Source of the DNA: Agapetus fuscipes
Lineage: Eukaryota > Arthropoda > Insecta > Trichoptera > Glossosomatidae
DNA length: 64,000 nucleotides
Assembly: GCA_951799405.1 (NCBI GenBank)
Contig: OX637353.1
Span: 2,728,001 to 2,792,000 of the forward strand
Direction: 5' to 3'
Shown: positions 46,344 to 58,240 of the stretch, in pieces
How the letters are laid out: each line of letters starts with the position of its first letter
Position numbering within the stretch: the first letter of the stretch is position 1
Position numbers and translations under genes: made by a program
Notes under the pieces: generated by a model
What the model was told of the DNA's origin: nothing
What the model saw: the letters and a program-made list of their open reading frames with translations, nothing else
Databases searched by the model: none

Positions 46344-46429
46344 TTGTGAAGAGGAATGTAATTCACCAACCTATTCTGCCTGGCCAGAAAAAAACAGGTA
46401 TTAATATCATCAATCAATAATTCATTATT

Positions 46430-46660
46430 GTTGATTTTAATGAATTCTGAATTAATAATAACCCAATAACATCTGTTGAACCAGGGTTAAAGTTATGGTC
46501 AAATGATCCAGGCGGGGATCGAACCAACGTTGTTCTATTCCAAACACGCTAGAAAAATCAGCCCACTTGGCCCCCTCGGCCATAACACTGACTTTGAATT
46601 TCGGGTTTGAAGTTACCGAAACGAATTTATTCAGTCTATAATCACATAAGCTAATATGAA
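46430..46660 (-). repeat. SINE-D copy with Leu/Ser-like tRNA head
   Basis: On the minus strand TGGCCGAGGGGGCCAAGTGG resembles the box A of long-arm tRNAs, and GGTTCGATCCCC is a consensus box B. The body reads TGACCATAACTTTAACC and GGGTTATTATTAATTCAG. It is shared with the older copy at 3592-3745. The long gap between the boxes fits a variable-arm tRNA ancestor. Confidence 0.7.
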
Positions 46661-47199
46661 AACACCACACTCGTGATTGGCACTATAGCACCCTAATACA
46701 AAACATTAATTTTTAAACGCGAATTCTCCACCATACAATTTCCTACTCACTAGGGGTGCTGTTGCATCTGCCATTCATTTGTCTATATACGCGTTGTCGG
46801 GGAATTGACGCAATGTTTAATACTAGGCGTATTGATATAAACATAAACAATTTATTAGGGGAAAAAATAATGGTTCATCCGTAGGTAATTTAATTAGTTG
46901 CTGCTTGGATTTCAGTAAAATAACAGGGATGACTTCACTTATTTTATACAGTTCCATTTATTTCAGCTTCAGGTTTGGCACCCGCAAGATTTTGCATGAG
47001 ATAGTTTGGTTCCTTCAATAAATTTGTGCCTACTCCTAAGGAAACGAAATAGCCTCATTAACATTAAGGCCCCCCTCAATTGGGATAGTAAAATGGTTCT
47101 AATTGCCAATGCTATCGTTTTGGATATCGTTTAGATTTGTCACACTAATGTGTTATATTATGTACTAAAAAAATGCATAACCTATCCTCGATAAATATT
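46661..47199. other. Unique sequence, nothing recognised
   Basis: No gene or repeat was identified. Confidence 0.5.
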
Positions 47200-47820
47200 T
47201 TATTCATCTTTTCTGCAAAAATTATCACTTTCATCTTACTTACATTAATTTTCAACTTGTTTGCACACAGAACATGGTTCAGACTAGACAGCAGTGCCTG
47301 AAGTTCCTCTGCTGAATCAACTATTAATGCTGCGTCATCAGCATAAAGCAGAACTCCGACTTTTCTCTCTCCAATCTGTATGCCATGTCCTTCCAGATTC
47401 ACTTGTTTGGCAAAGTGATCCATGATTATATTGAATAACCATGGGCTAATTATGCAACCCTGTCTTACACATTAAAGTACTCGCTGTATTCTCCATCTAC
47501 CCTGACACACGCCCTGCTATTTTGATAGATGGCGCATATTGTGTTCAAAAGTGTTTTGCACGCAATATGCGCCATATCGCACCATATAAAATACGCACCA
47601 TACCTCTCTAGCACACACCACATCATACTTCTATACACTGAGTCGAAGGCCTTCTCAAGATCCACGAAAGCCGTGTAGACCTTTTTATTTACAGCCAGCT
47701 GCTTTTCGACTGTCTATCGAAGCGTGAATATCTGATCTACGTAACCTCTTTCTGGCATAAAGCCAGATTGTATACCTAAGACCTTCTCCTGGATAGATAA
47801 TCTTCCCCTATTTAAATTTT
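47200..47820 (-). pseudogene. Broken LINE reverse transcriptase of a second family
   Basis: Minus frames contain GIQSGFMPERGYVDQIFTLR, VDLEKAFDSVYRSMMW, RVDGEYSEYFNV, the RQGC..SPWLFN region and LLYADDAALIVDS. This is the RT core in order, with the catalytic YADD near 47340. Breaks are an in-frame stop after IFTLR, a small deletion with frame shift near 47465, and an extra segment between ERYGA and NTICA that contains an inverted copy of the neighbouring sequence. It is related to the 23.8-kb LINE but differs at many residues. The 5' and 3' ends are lost. Confidence 0.88.
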
Positions 47821-49292
47821 TGAAAAACTTTACAACCCGAAAACCTAGCAGTATTGCATATTGTAACTCAAAAAGTAGTTACATTTGTGATTTACTCAAC
47901 CATAATTTTTAGTTTCCTTGCCTGAAGTTTCAGTCGTTGCTAAAGCTACGATTCTAAAATGTTAATATGAGATATAGTTTATTAAACACAAAACACTGCT
48001 TGACAGTGGGTCGAAGTCAACAATCTTGCCGGCTAAAATCAACAAACGTTATGTTGATATTTTAGAGTCCCTGCCATAATGAATCGTATTATTAAAAGCA
48101 CAGCGTGGTCTACGTTAACCACCTACGTAGTTGCTAATATTATCCAAAATGTACTTGGGGATATGAAGGAAGGTTCTCAACCAAATATTCGCGTCAACAT
48201 TTTTTTAACCTCAAAACATTTCAATTAAGACTTGAAAATTTTGTTTTATTAATGATTGGCAGAAGCACCAAGTCCTTGTTTCGAGCCGCAGCATCCAAAG
48301 TCAAAATAGTCATAATGATCGCCGATCTTTGATAGAAGTGCCACGAAAAGAAGAAGAATGATTGTGTTATGAATGAAGATTATTAACGGTATTAACGAAA
48401 ACATAAGACTAAATCAGAGGAAAACATCGCAAAAAACAAAGATTGCAAAAATTTCATAACATGAAAGTAAACTTTAAGATTAAAATTATGTTTCAAGTGT
48501 TTTCATGTTGACAAACCACATAAAATTTATTTGATTTTCTTACAGATCACTTTTTCTTCTTAGTACCACAGGAATTGAACTAACGACGTTCAAAATTAAT
48601 GTTTTCAATATTCACTTTCACGGTCGGCGTTAATGACAAATTGCTTTCGAAAATATTTGAGTTATATTTTTGGATTATTAGGATTGTATCTGCTGACGTT
48701 TTTCTATCATAAGCAGAAAGTATTCTCAATAGGGTAATTGCAGTGGTAAGGAAAACGGTTGAAAATAATATGGTTGTGTAGAGTACATTTCAAGGATCAC
48801 AATCATATATTTTTTAAGTAGCAAAAATAAAGATATCATATAATTTTGAAAAATAAAATGAGGAGAATTTGAATCCCACCAAAAATGCAGCGTGAACGGC
48901 TAGGGACGTTTGTCATCATTTTGAAGACAAACGTCGCTAGCAAACTGACTACCTAGGCCATTTGACACCTAAACTCCGAAGATCTGACGTCATATCCGCC
49001 CGAATAATAAAATTACCTGTTTTAGCGGAAATGGAAAATACGCGAATTTTAAAGAGCTATAATTTAAAAACTAAGCCACATATATTTTCTTTTAAAACGC
49101 AAATGCATTTTTAAAAATATAGCCTACCATTTTATGAAATAAATAAAAACGTGAAATTACCCTATTAGATGACCAGTTTTAGAATGATCTCTTCAAACGG
49201 GTCTACTTGCCTTGGCATGAGTCTATGAACAAAATTAAAAGTGTGCGGCCAAGAATCGAGTCGGGTGCAAAGTTTGGCAAAGTTTGATGGTC
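47821..49292. other. AT-rich unique sequence, nothing recognised
   Basis: At 48570-48600 a box B-like AGGAATTGAACTAACGACG occurs in minus orientation, as in decayed tRNA-headed SINEs, but no box A can be placed. Confidence 0.45.
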
Positions 49293-49540
49293 TTGTCTTG
49301 TGCACATGTTGTCGAGGACAGAGAGGGGGCAGGCTGGTGAATCCCTCTGCTCACTGAACCAGAGCGTCACATCAAACGGCCTTTATGTAGCGGTCCAGCC
49401 CGGCAGGTTATTTATACACGGCTCCCTGTACGTGCTCCTATCCAGCTACCCGGCTGCCTGCTGGAGCCTGGAGGTGAGACCGCAGGTGGCGGAGCTATTG
49501 GACTTAAACGACAGAGAAAACATTGGAAAATTCACTTTGT
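49293..49540 (+). other. GC-rich candidate exon
   Basis: The composition is much richer in G+C than the flanks. An 80-codon frame (49300-49542) reads through it, with a donor-like CTGGAGGTGAGA at about 49470 and an acceptor-like GAGGACAG at about 49320. The encoded sequence matches no family I recognise. It could be a host exon, a noncoding exon or a GC-rich repeat. Confidence 0.25.
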
Positions 49541-50618
49541 GAAATAAATCATATTATGGATGTGAGTCCTACACCTGATTTCACCAAATACGAGCACACA
49601 CGCGGCGCTGTTCAGAATCATCCGTAGACTCAACTTTCTTATTAATTCATGAGAATGCTGGAGTTGCTTTTTAAGAAAATTTACTCATAATTTTACAGAG
49701 GAAAATATTAAAAGTATGTTATACAAATCAAGTTGAGTATCCGGTAGAGACTGAGTGGACAACAATAGGAGAAAAAAAATTAACCTATGAAATCACATAA
49801 AATTTACTTTTCAAAAAATATTGTTCTGTAAGTTTTGTTTTGAAACGATTATTGTTTTAACTTTTTCAAAGGTATAGTTTAAATTTACCTTCATTTGTGC
49901 ACGTGCATTAAATATATTACAATGTAATAAACAGCTGTTTGGCAGAAGAGAGAACTTTTTTATTAAGAGGGATTTTATTTTCTTATTATTTATTTACTTT
50001 GCCATCACTTTTTGATCCCGTCATCGGTTTTGGTTTTACATAAGTTGAATTGCCTGATGGTTAATGTTATTCAATCAACATTTTACCGACTGTATTTCCA
50101 TTGGCTATCTATAAATACCATGATTTATTTGTGTTAACTTGTAAATTCCAACTCAGCATTATTGAAATAATATCTCTACAATGTAAAATCTTTCAGATTC
50201 CCGAATCACCATTTTGAGTGGTCGATAACCAGAGACATACGCGTATTCAAGGGATGGTCAACAGTTCTAGACAGATCTCAACATTGACAACCCTGATGAC
50301 CACCTTGCACATGCGCAACAAAATTCAGTGTGTGTGTTTGAGTTGGCTTGTACGGCAATTCTCACTTCAGAACAAATTGATATCGTGGGAGATGCCAGTG
50401 TATGGAAATAAATGTACTTTAAATGCATTCAACTTACTCCCTTACTTTAATGGAGTATTTAATTCAATGCCAGCTATGAAAGGCTCACATAAATTTCATG
50501 TACAAGAAGATTGTATTTTCATACAAGAAAAACTTAATTGAAAGCGGTGACGTGTGTTCTTTCTTCGGCAGTAAACTTCAATGCTTATGTACGAAGATGT
50601 CTCCTTGCAACGTAGATC
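49541..50618. other. AT-rich sequence, no gene recognised
   Basis: A 107-codon plus frame at 50218-50541 is open, but no motif or splice context supports it. Confidence 0.45.
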
Positions 50619-50873
50619 TAATCTAATCTAATCTAAGCTGCAAAGATATATATCATTTAAGATTTATATTAAATGCATTCCCACAAGCAGACATGTATAA
50701 TTTCGCGCTCACACATGCCGCATGTGGGCCTACAATATAAAAACCCAATCTAAAATGAACATAAGCCCTGCAACTCTTGCCGTCCTTCCCTGAAACAGGG
50801 GTGACATTGGCAAAGTGAACCATTTTTTTTTACAGTATGGGTGGTCAGCCGCATACCAACCTATGAGTCAAGG
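50619..50873 (-). repeat. SINE-A copy, full length
   Basis: TCTAATCTAATCTAATCTAA, AGCTGCAAAGATATATATC and the end CCAACCTATGAGTCAAGGA are present. Just left of it, CCTTGCAACGTAGA resembles the last 14 bases of a plus-oriented SINE-A, giving a small palindromic junction. Confidence 0.9.
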
Positions 50874-51897
50874 AACATACATACATATATCGTAGTGTAG
50901 ATACTATAAATAAAGTACCATACCGTATTGTAAATGTTTTCGTGTCTGTTTTTCTATCATCTTGAACTATGAGTATTGCATTTGGTAACAAAAATAGGCT
51001 GGCTTTTCAAATTTTCTCTTTAGTACATTATTATTAGCGGCAAGAACTCCATGCAGGTACAGGTTATACAATTTTTGCAAGTTTTAAGTCGACATATATT
51101 TTGATAGCGCATATCAATTCTTTATTTGTAAATGTTTTTCGGTTTTCCCGGCATGCTCGATATTTCTCTTCTAAGTTTTGTCCGTAGTCCATTGCTTTGT
51201 GCTCTTGCTTATGTTTCGTTCTGTGTGTAATGTCTTCGTAGATTTTACTGAGCAACAAAGTTCCAATTTGTTACGAAACGTTATCAATAAAACAAACAGG
51301 TGGACCACAGTTAACAACCAGAAGAGCAAAATTGAGAGCATTTGTTAATTTTTTTTCGACAAGATTAAAATTCAGACATTCATTGGAATATTATGTTGCA
51401 TGCATCTGTTTCTAATTATTTACTGAAGTGTATAGTAAGACATCCCTATTTGAAAGTTGAGGGTCCGTCTATGGTTATAATTAAGGGATTCTATAGACCT
51501 ATGCTATCGCTTGGACTGAAAATAGGTCACAACGCCCCACAAGGGTCCAACCTGTCGAGCAAGTGTAAAATTAGTGCGTGATAGAGATGAACTAGGATAG
51601 AATTCCTAAACTAAAAGTATATGCATACGAAAAATCTCAAAAAAATCTGAAGGGTTAAATATTCAAGGAATTTAATTCCATCCAAAATAGGAGTATTGAA
51701 TTTTGGAGGTACTTTACAAAATAATAATGCAGGTAATATGAACGACCATGACTTTTATGACTGAAATAATTTATAATTTTTCCTAATATCTTTTGACTAA
51801 TTTAATTGATGATTTTATTTTATTTTTAAGGGGTTTTCTGTTAACACAGTGAAAGTGCATTGTATTTGTTTATAAATTTAATAGGGAAAACAAAGAG
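50874..51897. other. Unique sequence, possible PLE end at 51235-51300
   Basis: No gene was recognised. ACAAAGTTCCAATTTGT then ACGAAACGTTATC and AATAAAAC has the layout of a PLE 3' end, but the hammerhead core is not complete. Confidence 0.4.
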
Positions 51898-52900
51898 ATA
51901 TGGGTATCGCCGTCGAAATTTGTACCTTTTGTCTTGTGCGTGTGTCGCCTTATGATTTTCAGTGTTGCGACCCCTTCGGGGATAACGCGACAAGAAGTTA
52001 CGCTATATGTGTAGCTTAGTTGCGTTATTTTAATTTTAAGTAAGTATAATTTTTTAACCAAAATTAATATGCCTTAATCTCACAAATGTGACGTAGCGCG
52101 GTAACGGTTACGGTAGCGTTCGTCAATAAAAAACACGCCCGACATGATCCTAAAATTGATTTATTTGAAAACTAATAATACCAGCGACTATAAAAACACA
52201 CAATCTTAAGCAACACTAATGTTTTTAAGTAGACAATACACAATTGACAACAGATTCCGATATTTACCCTAATAATTCCAAGCTAAATCCCACTCAAAAC
52301 AATCACGACAAGTTTACGGCTGAGACGTAGACCCTCTCAGAAGAAAATGAAGGTAGCGAATCAGTTTTTTAGTGTTTTCTATACTGCATCACAGAGTTAC
52401 CATACGCGAAAAAATACTTAGGGATGCAAGATTTTTGTCAGTTTCAATGAAAATGGTAACACACTAATAAAATAAAAATTTCGGAACCAAAAATGGAGAC
52501 AACCGTTAGCGACTAATATATCGTGTATAAATAAATAAATATTATTGTGGCTAGTACAGAAAACAAAAGATACGTTACTAAGGTATATGAAAAAATACTC
52601 AACTTTATAAAAAATTGACTATTTTTTATCGTATCTTGCCGTCAAAGGGTCAAAAACGGATTGCGGACATGTAAAATTTGTATGAGAAAGGAAAAAAGGC
52701 GATTTTGTTTTATTTTTTAATTACATCGCCACTTCATGCTTTTTGCAGATATTTTTTGTATTTCGATACGCTTTTCAAATACTTTACTCTAATAAATCTA
52801 GAATTCAGTAGACATCACCAGTTTATATGAAAAAACTGAAAATCATTAGGCGACACACGCACAAGACAAAAGGTACAAATTTCGACAGCGATACCCATAT
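51898..52900. mobile_element. 1-kb inverted-repeat element with 66-bp arms
   Basis: The left arm (51898-51963) and right arm (52835-52900) are inverted copies with 64 of 66 positions equal. They start ATATGGGTATCGC and include ACCTTTTGTCTTGTGCG. The 870-bp interior has no long frame. No clear target duplication was seen; the ATAT at each tip is palindromic. The high arm identity indicates recent activity or arm homogenisation. Confidence 0.75.
51964..52032 (+). repeat. SINE-B 3'-end fragment
   Basis: GCGACCCCTTCGGGGATAAC, AGAAGTTACGCTATATGTG and TAGCTTAGTTGCG are the last 65 bp of SINE-B. It abuts the inner end of the left arm of the inverted-repeat element, so it was inserted or captured there. 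Confidence 0.85.
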
Positions 52901-53585
52901 GTTAGTTTTTCATTAACTCCTTTTGATTAAACACTTAAATACGACGTCAAAATTTTGTGAAATCAAATCTTATCTATCTATCTATCTTTAAATGTTTGTT
53001 TATACTGAAATACAGCTCAATTAAGGCAAGGGGAATTAGCTGTCACAAAAAAAACTCATCGAAACGAAAGTTACAATGATATTGGAAAAAAAAACAGTAT
53101 GTTGGAAGAATATAGCAGTTATCTAATTTGAAAAGGAAAGAGAAGGCGTATGAATAGGGATTGTGAAAGATTTTAGTTTTTTGGGAGACGTGAGAGGTTT
53201 GTTCTCATATAGTGAGTATCCACCTATATGAGACTAGGGCTGTACTTAAGAAAATCAGTGGTGGCTACGACCCTTAAACGCTAAGGGGATGAACAGGGGG
53301 GAAATTTAAATAGCTCACTTGGCGGCAGAATTTACTTTCAATGCATCTCTCCCCTTGCTTACTTTAAATTAATCTATCATTATTTTTCATAAAAATCGCA
53401 AAATGTCTCTAGGGGTGTTATCGAAATTGCTTAGCCCAGAATTCTGAACATCCAATAGGTAGTTTTGGCCAAGGATATAGTCAAAAATATTTGATACTTA
53501 ACGATGAATAAAAAAAAAAATGGATATATATCTCGTAAAAAAGAAAATGTCTGGATTTGATTCTTGTCACATGTCTGTCCACCTT
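52901..53585. other. Unique sequence, nothing recognised
   Basis: A short TCTA run lies at 52975-52988. No gene was recognised. Confidence 0.5.
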
Positions 53586-53777
53586 TAGGTAATCTTAATT
53601 GCAAAAGTATAATAACATTCAAGTTTTGTATTAAATACATGTCCTCAAGCCGACACGTGTGAGTTCGTTCTTACACATCCTGCATGTGTACCCAAATCTA
53701 AAAGTAACATAAACACTGCAAATTTGTCTTCCTTCCCTGAAAAACGGGTAACATTGGCAAAGTGAACCAATTTTGAC
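53586..53777 (-). repeat. Diverged, 5'-incomplete SINE-A copy
   Basis: GTAATCTTAATTGCAAAAGT, CAAGCCGACACGTGTGAG and ACATTGGCAAAGTGAACCA follow the SINE-A order. The first 40 bp of the unit (CCTTGACTTAT...) are missing. Confidence 0.75.
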
Positions 53778-56700
53778 ACAATTTTAATTGAATATTTTGA
53801 ATCGTTAATTGACATACACTTGATAAAAAAAATAGCCATTTTTTGTTTTATGGAGTGTGGCATTTTTTGACTTTCATTGCTGCACCGCTCCTGGTTAACC
53901 CTTAAACGGATTGTCAGGAAGGCGCGGCTTTTCCGTAGGTACACGGTTAGTTGCTCGTTACCAACCAAAAGTTAGCGACTGTGAACGTACATGCTTCATG
54001 CGGGAGCGCTGAGAGCTACAAGCAACATTACAGATTGGAATTCAAATGGTACGAAATTAATTAGTCAAACTATGTGAGGGTATGTTCAAGCCTACCGTAT
54101 TAGAATACCAAGATGATAGCTGTTGAATCTGAATTAAAAGTATTTGATTTCTGTATAGATGAAGTTTTCAATGTTTTCAAAACAAATTGTATGTGATGTT
54201 AACATTTAAGAGAAAAAAATATTTGATGTCAAGCAAAATCGACATAAAAATATGTTGTTTATTTATTTTTTATTTATCTAGGGTGTATTTTTCTTAAATT
54301 AAGTTTTTTTGACGTCGGATAAATTCATTGGCTGCGTATTTAAATTAAAAAAATATATATATTTGTTTCTAAGAAAACGGCTTCAACGAGAAAATATATG
54401 AAAATGTACTAAAAACACAATAAAACATGAAAATAAACAAATGGTGGATCGGCCAAGTGAAAGAAATCATGTCCTGATCCATTTTGGGAAAAATGGAATG
54501 GTAGCTAATGCAGTCTCGATTCAAATCAGCTAAATACCTACGATTTATTATATAATGGCGCAAACTACAAGCGTACAATCGTGGTTATGTATATACATAT
54601 TGTAAGAAACCTCAGTCTCGTTCAATCTTTGAATTAATAAAAAATACAAATTTCAAATTACTTATTTTTACGAAGGCAAGATCTATGTTATTCCTACCTC
54701 GTTGGCTTACATATAAACTATTAATCCATGCAAAACTTTACCAAGAGTTGGTCCTACGTTATTTTTTCATCTTGAGAATGTTTTCATACTGAGGCTTAAG
54801 ATCCGACCGGAGATAATGGAATTGTAGTCAAGCTGAGCAGAAAGCCGGAAGTTTAGTGAGCAGACGTCTTTCTTACACGCGACTTAAGATATGTGCGTCT
54901 TATTTCTAACTCCAGAGCGCAAAGTATAAAATATTGCATAAACTCCTCTCGATCGCGTAAATCGAAAAAACTTATCTAAATCACTCACTAACAGTAATAT
55001 TCACAAAACGTTTGAAACACGGCTGATCTACGGATCATAGATTTTTGGTGTGTAAAATTCACTGTAGGCTGCAGATGAGCCATGGCTTTGCTTTTTGAGA
55101 ATAGCACCGTAAGAGTGCACTGCGGACGTCTCTTCCATATAGATTGCAATTTACGCGATCGAGGGGATTTTATGCAGATGATGTTTACTCGGGGACGGTA
55201 TACTTAATTGTTAAACTTGCAGAGATTAGTCCATGTTAAAGATTGACTCTCTGATTCCATGTACAAGTAGGTAAACAAATATGCACTGAATATGTGCACA
55301 TGCTCTACAATTCTTACCGCTTTTTCCTCAACAAGGATTTTTCCAAGATTTGATCAGTCTGGTGTGGAAGGACCATGTGCAAGATCTGATTTGCTGTGGT
55401 TCTTGGTCAGCTCGTTGGAGGTTTCTCTGCTGCATCGGTGTGGTTTTGATACTAGGCACTAGTGATTATTTATAATAAACATCAGTGCGCAGATTAAAGT
55501 CATTGACTATGATGTAATTTTACAAAAGAGAGAAACACTGTTTTAGTTGAGAAGTCATGAAAGGAAGTGAAGTGTAGTAAGCCTGTCAAAAGTTTAAGAG
55601 GTCCAATACTACCAATATAAAAATATTATAAATTAATTGATATCTACCTAGCAATATAATTTGGCAGAACACGAAAAAGATTAAGAGAAATATACACAGA
55701 TGTCAATCACCCATGTGTAATATTTGACAGGTATTGACAGAAGTGTAAGTTCTGTACAGTTTTTTAATTAGAAATTTTGTCGCGCAGGTTTATAAATTTG
55801 AGAGCAGTAATTAAATATTGTTCTAGGTCCGAGAAGAAACCAGCAGTGTCACCCCGCCGAGGTAAATTCGGAATTTTCCGACTCTATTGCGGGTACTTAA
55901 TTTACACGCTATATTCCCAGCAAATACATTGTTTAGCAGATAAGCTTTTTCTAAGTTGGCAATAGGTAATGAGTTTGATTCTATTTGAGACTTTTTTATT
56001 CTAATTGTGAGCAGCGGAAAGATCATTCTTATTTGTATGTCTGTAGAATGATCCTGTATGCAATGATGAATATGATTCCCGACGTGTTCTATTGGTCAAT
56101 TTGAATGGATTGAATTGAATGAATATAATCGAGTGATTTTGGATACGTAATATGGTACTCTTTACTGAAGATACTATCGCTTATTTTTATTATACGTGAA
56201 ACAGTTTGAAACCTAATATTTTATTAGAATTAGGGATCTGATGAAATTTGCATTGCATAGCGGAGAACTAGCAGAGAAGCGCGGAAATCTGGAGCCTTCA
56301 TTCGTTACAGAAACGTGCAGCGAGTTTCATTAACATTGCTCACTAACGAAACCTCCTCTCAGCAATTCAGATAAAGTAGCAGAGCACATACATACGTCTA
56401 TAAAATCGATACATCTGCGCGGCGGGAATATCACTATCGTACAATACGAGGGAGGCTCCGAAAATATCCGACCCGACCTTTGAATAGTGGATGACAGTAA
56501 AAAAAGACAAACTTTCGATTTCAGAAAAATAAAAATATCGAAAAACTGGATACACGTGAACTTCAAAAAATGAATACAAAACTTTGACTCTTTACATCTA
56601 ATGTTACAACTTACGAGTAAACTTGATATTGTAATGCTATTTTAATTATCTTCTCAAAAGTAGTATTGGCGCAGAGAAACTTGCATTGGGCCAGTCTTGT

Positions 56701-57420
56701 TAGCAATTTATTTACACATGCATTGGGTCAGTCTGACGTATTTTATCATTTCCCATAACTTTGTTTGCACGAAGATCTGTTTTACGCATTATATGGTAAT
56801 AAAAAGCTACACAATAAAGATTTTATTCTACAATTAGATTATGTTTCAAGGATGAGATCGAAAAAGATGATTCTTTTGAATCTAATATTTAATTTAAGTT
56901 GTCTAAATGAAGGCGTAACAAAGACTTTTATTTATCACGATGTTTAGGAATATAGGAAAATTATTGTCATATCTGAAAGTTAAGATTAAAAAATAAGAAT
57001 TCAGAAAATATTACATAGATGCAGACTCCTTGCTTGTTTAAACTTCACTACTCATATGGGGTCCTTGGATCTGGGATCTTTCACAAAAAAGAAGGATATA
57101 TTTTCTCTTTTTCTTTGAGCGGTTATTCGCCAGTCCGCTCTCTCGGGTCTTGTACAGTTGCGGCAGCTATGTGCCACATCTCCGCAAATCCCGCCATCTC
57201 TTCCAGAGCCACGCGAGCCCTAATCGGATTATCCAGCAGAGGCAGATCTGCTCAGGAGGAGCCGATACAAGGATTACCGCGCTACCGAATTCTGGGCAGT
57301 AGCACACAGGACGCGCCGTGTGCGAACCCAAACTCCCAAATAACCATCTATAATTAAGTTGCATGGATGTGTATCGAAACATGTATATTTTTACATTTTA
57401 GACCCACGTCTATAAATATC
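53778..57420. other. Unique sequence with one spaced inverted repeat and a GC island
   Basis: No gene was recognised. A 27-bp inverted repeat (25/27) lies at 54937-54963 and 55149-55175 around CTCGATCGCGTAAAT. The segment 57120-57345 is GC-rich (CCGCAAATCCCGCCATCTC), with overlapping frames of 112 (+) and 71 (-) codons and no known family. Near 55260-55340 there is a faint SINE-A-like word order. Confidence 0.45.
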
Positions 57421-57672
57421 AATAATCTATAATCTAAGCTGCAAAGATTTTTAAGCATTTGAGGCTCATATTAAATGCATGTCCACAGACAGGCACATGA
57501 AGATTCCCGCCTACATATTCTGCATGTGTGCATACAAATAAATAAAAACTTTACATGAACATAAACCTTGCAACTTCTGCCGACATTCCCTGAAACTGGG
57601 GTGGCATTGGCAAAAGTAAACAAATTTTTACAGCACGAAGGGTCAACCTCATACCAAACTATCAGTCAAGGA
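57421..57672 (-). repeat. SINE-A copy, full length, moderately diverged
   Basis: AATCTATAATCTAAGCTGC, GTCCACAGACAGGCACATG and CCAAACTATCAGTCAAGGA mark the ends and middle of the unit. Confidence 0.85.
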
Positions 57673-58240
57673 GTCTTAATGCTAAAAACTCAATTAAAAA
57701 CAAGTTACATTAGTAAAAAAAAGTCTGTAAAATAAAAAGTAAAAAAACATAGCTTAAAGTTTTCAGATCAATCTTAATTATTTTCTTTCTTTTGATTTTT
57801 GATAAATTTACGACGTATGGGACATTTCAGGCACAACGCATTCTGTCCGGATTATCTGTGAATTTCCGGACCAACTATATGAAAGCTTTCACACATCTCT
57901 ATACATCACTATCTTCCGACCCGGCGTAAGTCCGGACAAATCGGGCAGAATATGATGTGAAATGACTGTGACTGTATTATTTTTCCCCACCTTTTTGTTT
58001 ACTTTTTCCTCTATATAGCACTCGTACCTGCGCTAAATTGTTTTTTTATACAATGTATTTATGCCATTATTTGTGTACACATTACTAATTCACTTTATAA
58101 TCCAAATAAACAAATTATCGATGTGCTCAAACAGGCCAAAAATAATATTTACTCGCAATTACTGTAATTTATTCGCGGTTTCCAAAACGCAGCGGTCGCG
58201 GTTTGCGAAAATCCCGAATCGAAATGTTGGGCAAACAATG
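57673..58240. other. Unique sequence, nothing recognised
   Basis: A CpG-rich stretch begins at 58185 just before the DNA transposon. No gene was recognised. Confidence 0.45.

Noticed and set aside
50218..50541. A 107-codon gene
   Set aside because: No motif; length is within chance expectation for a 64-kb window.
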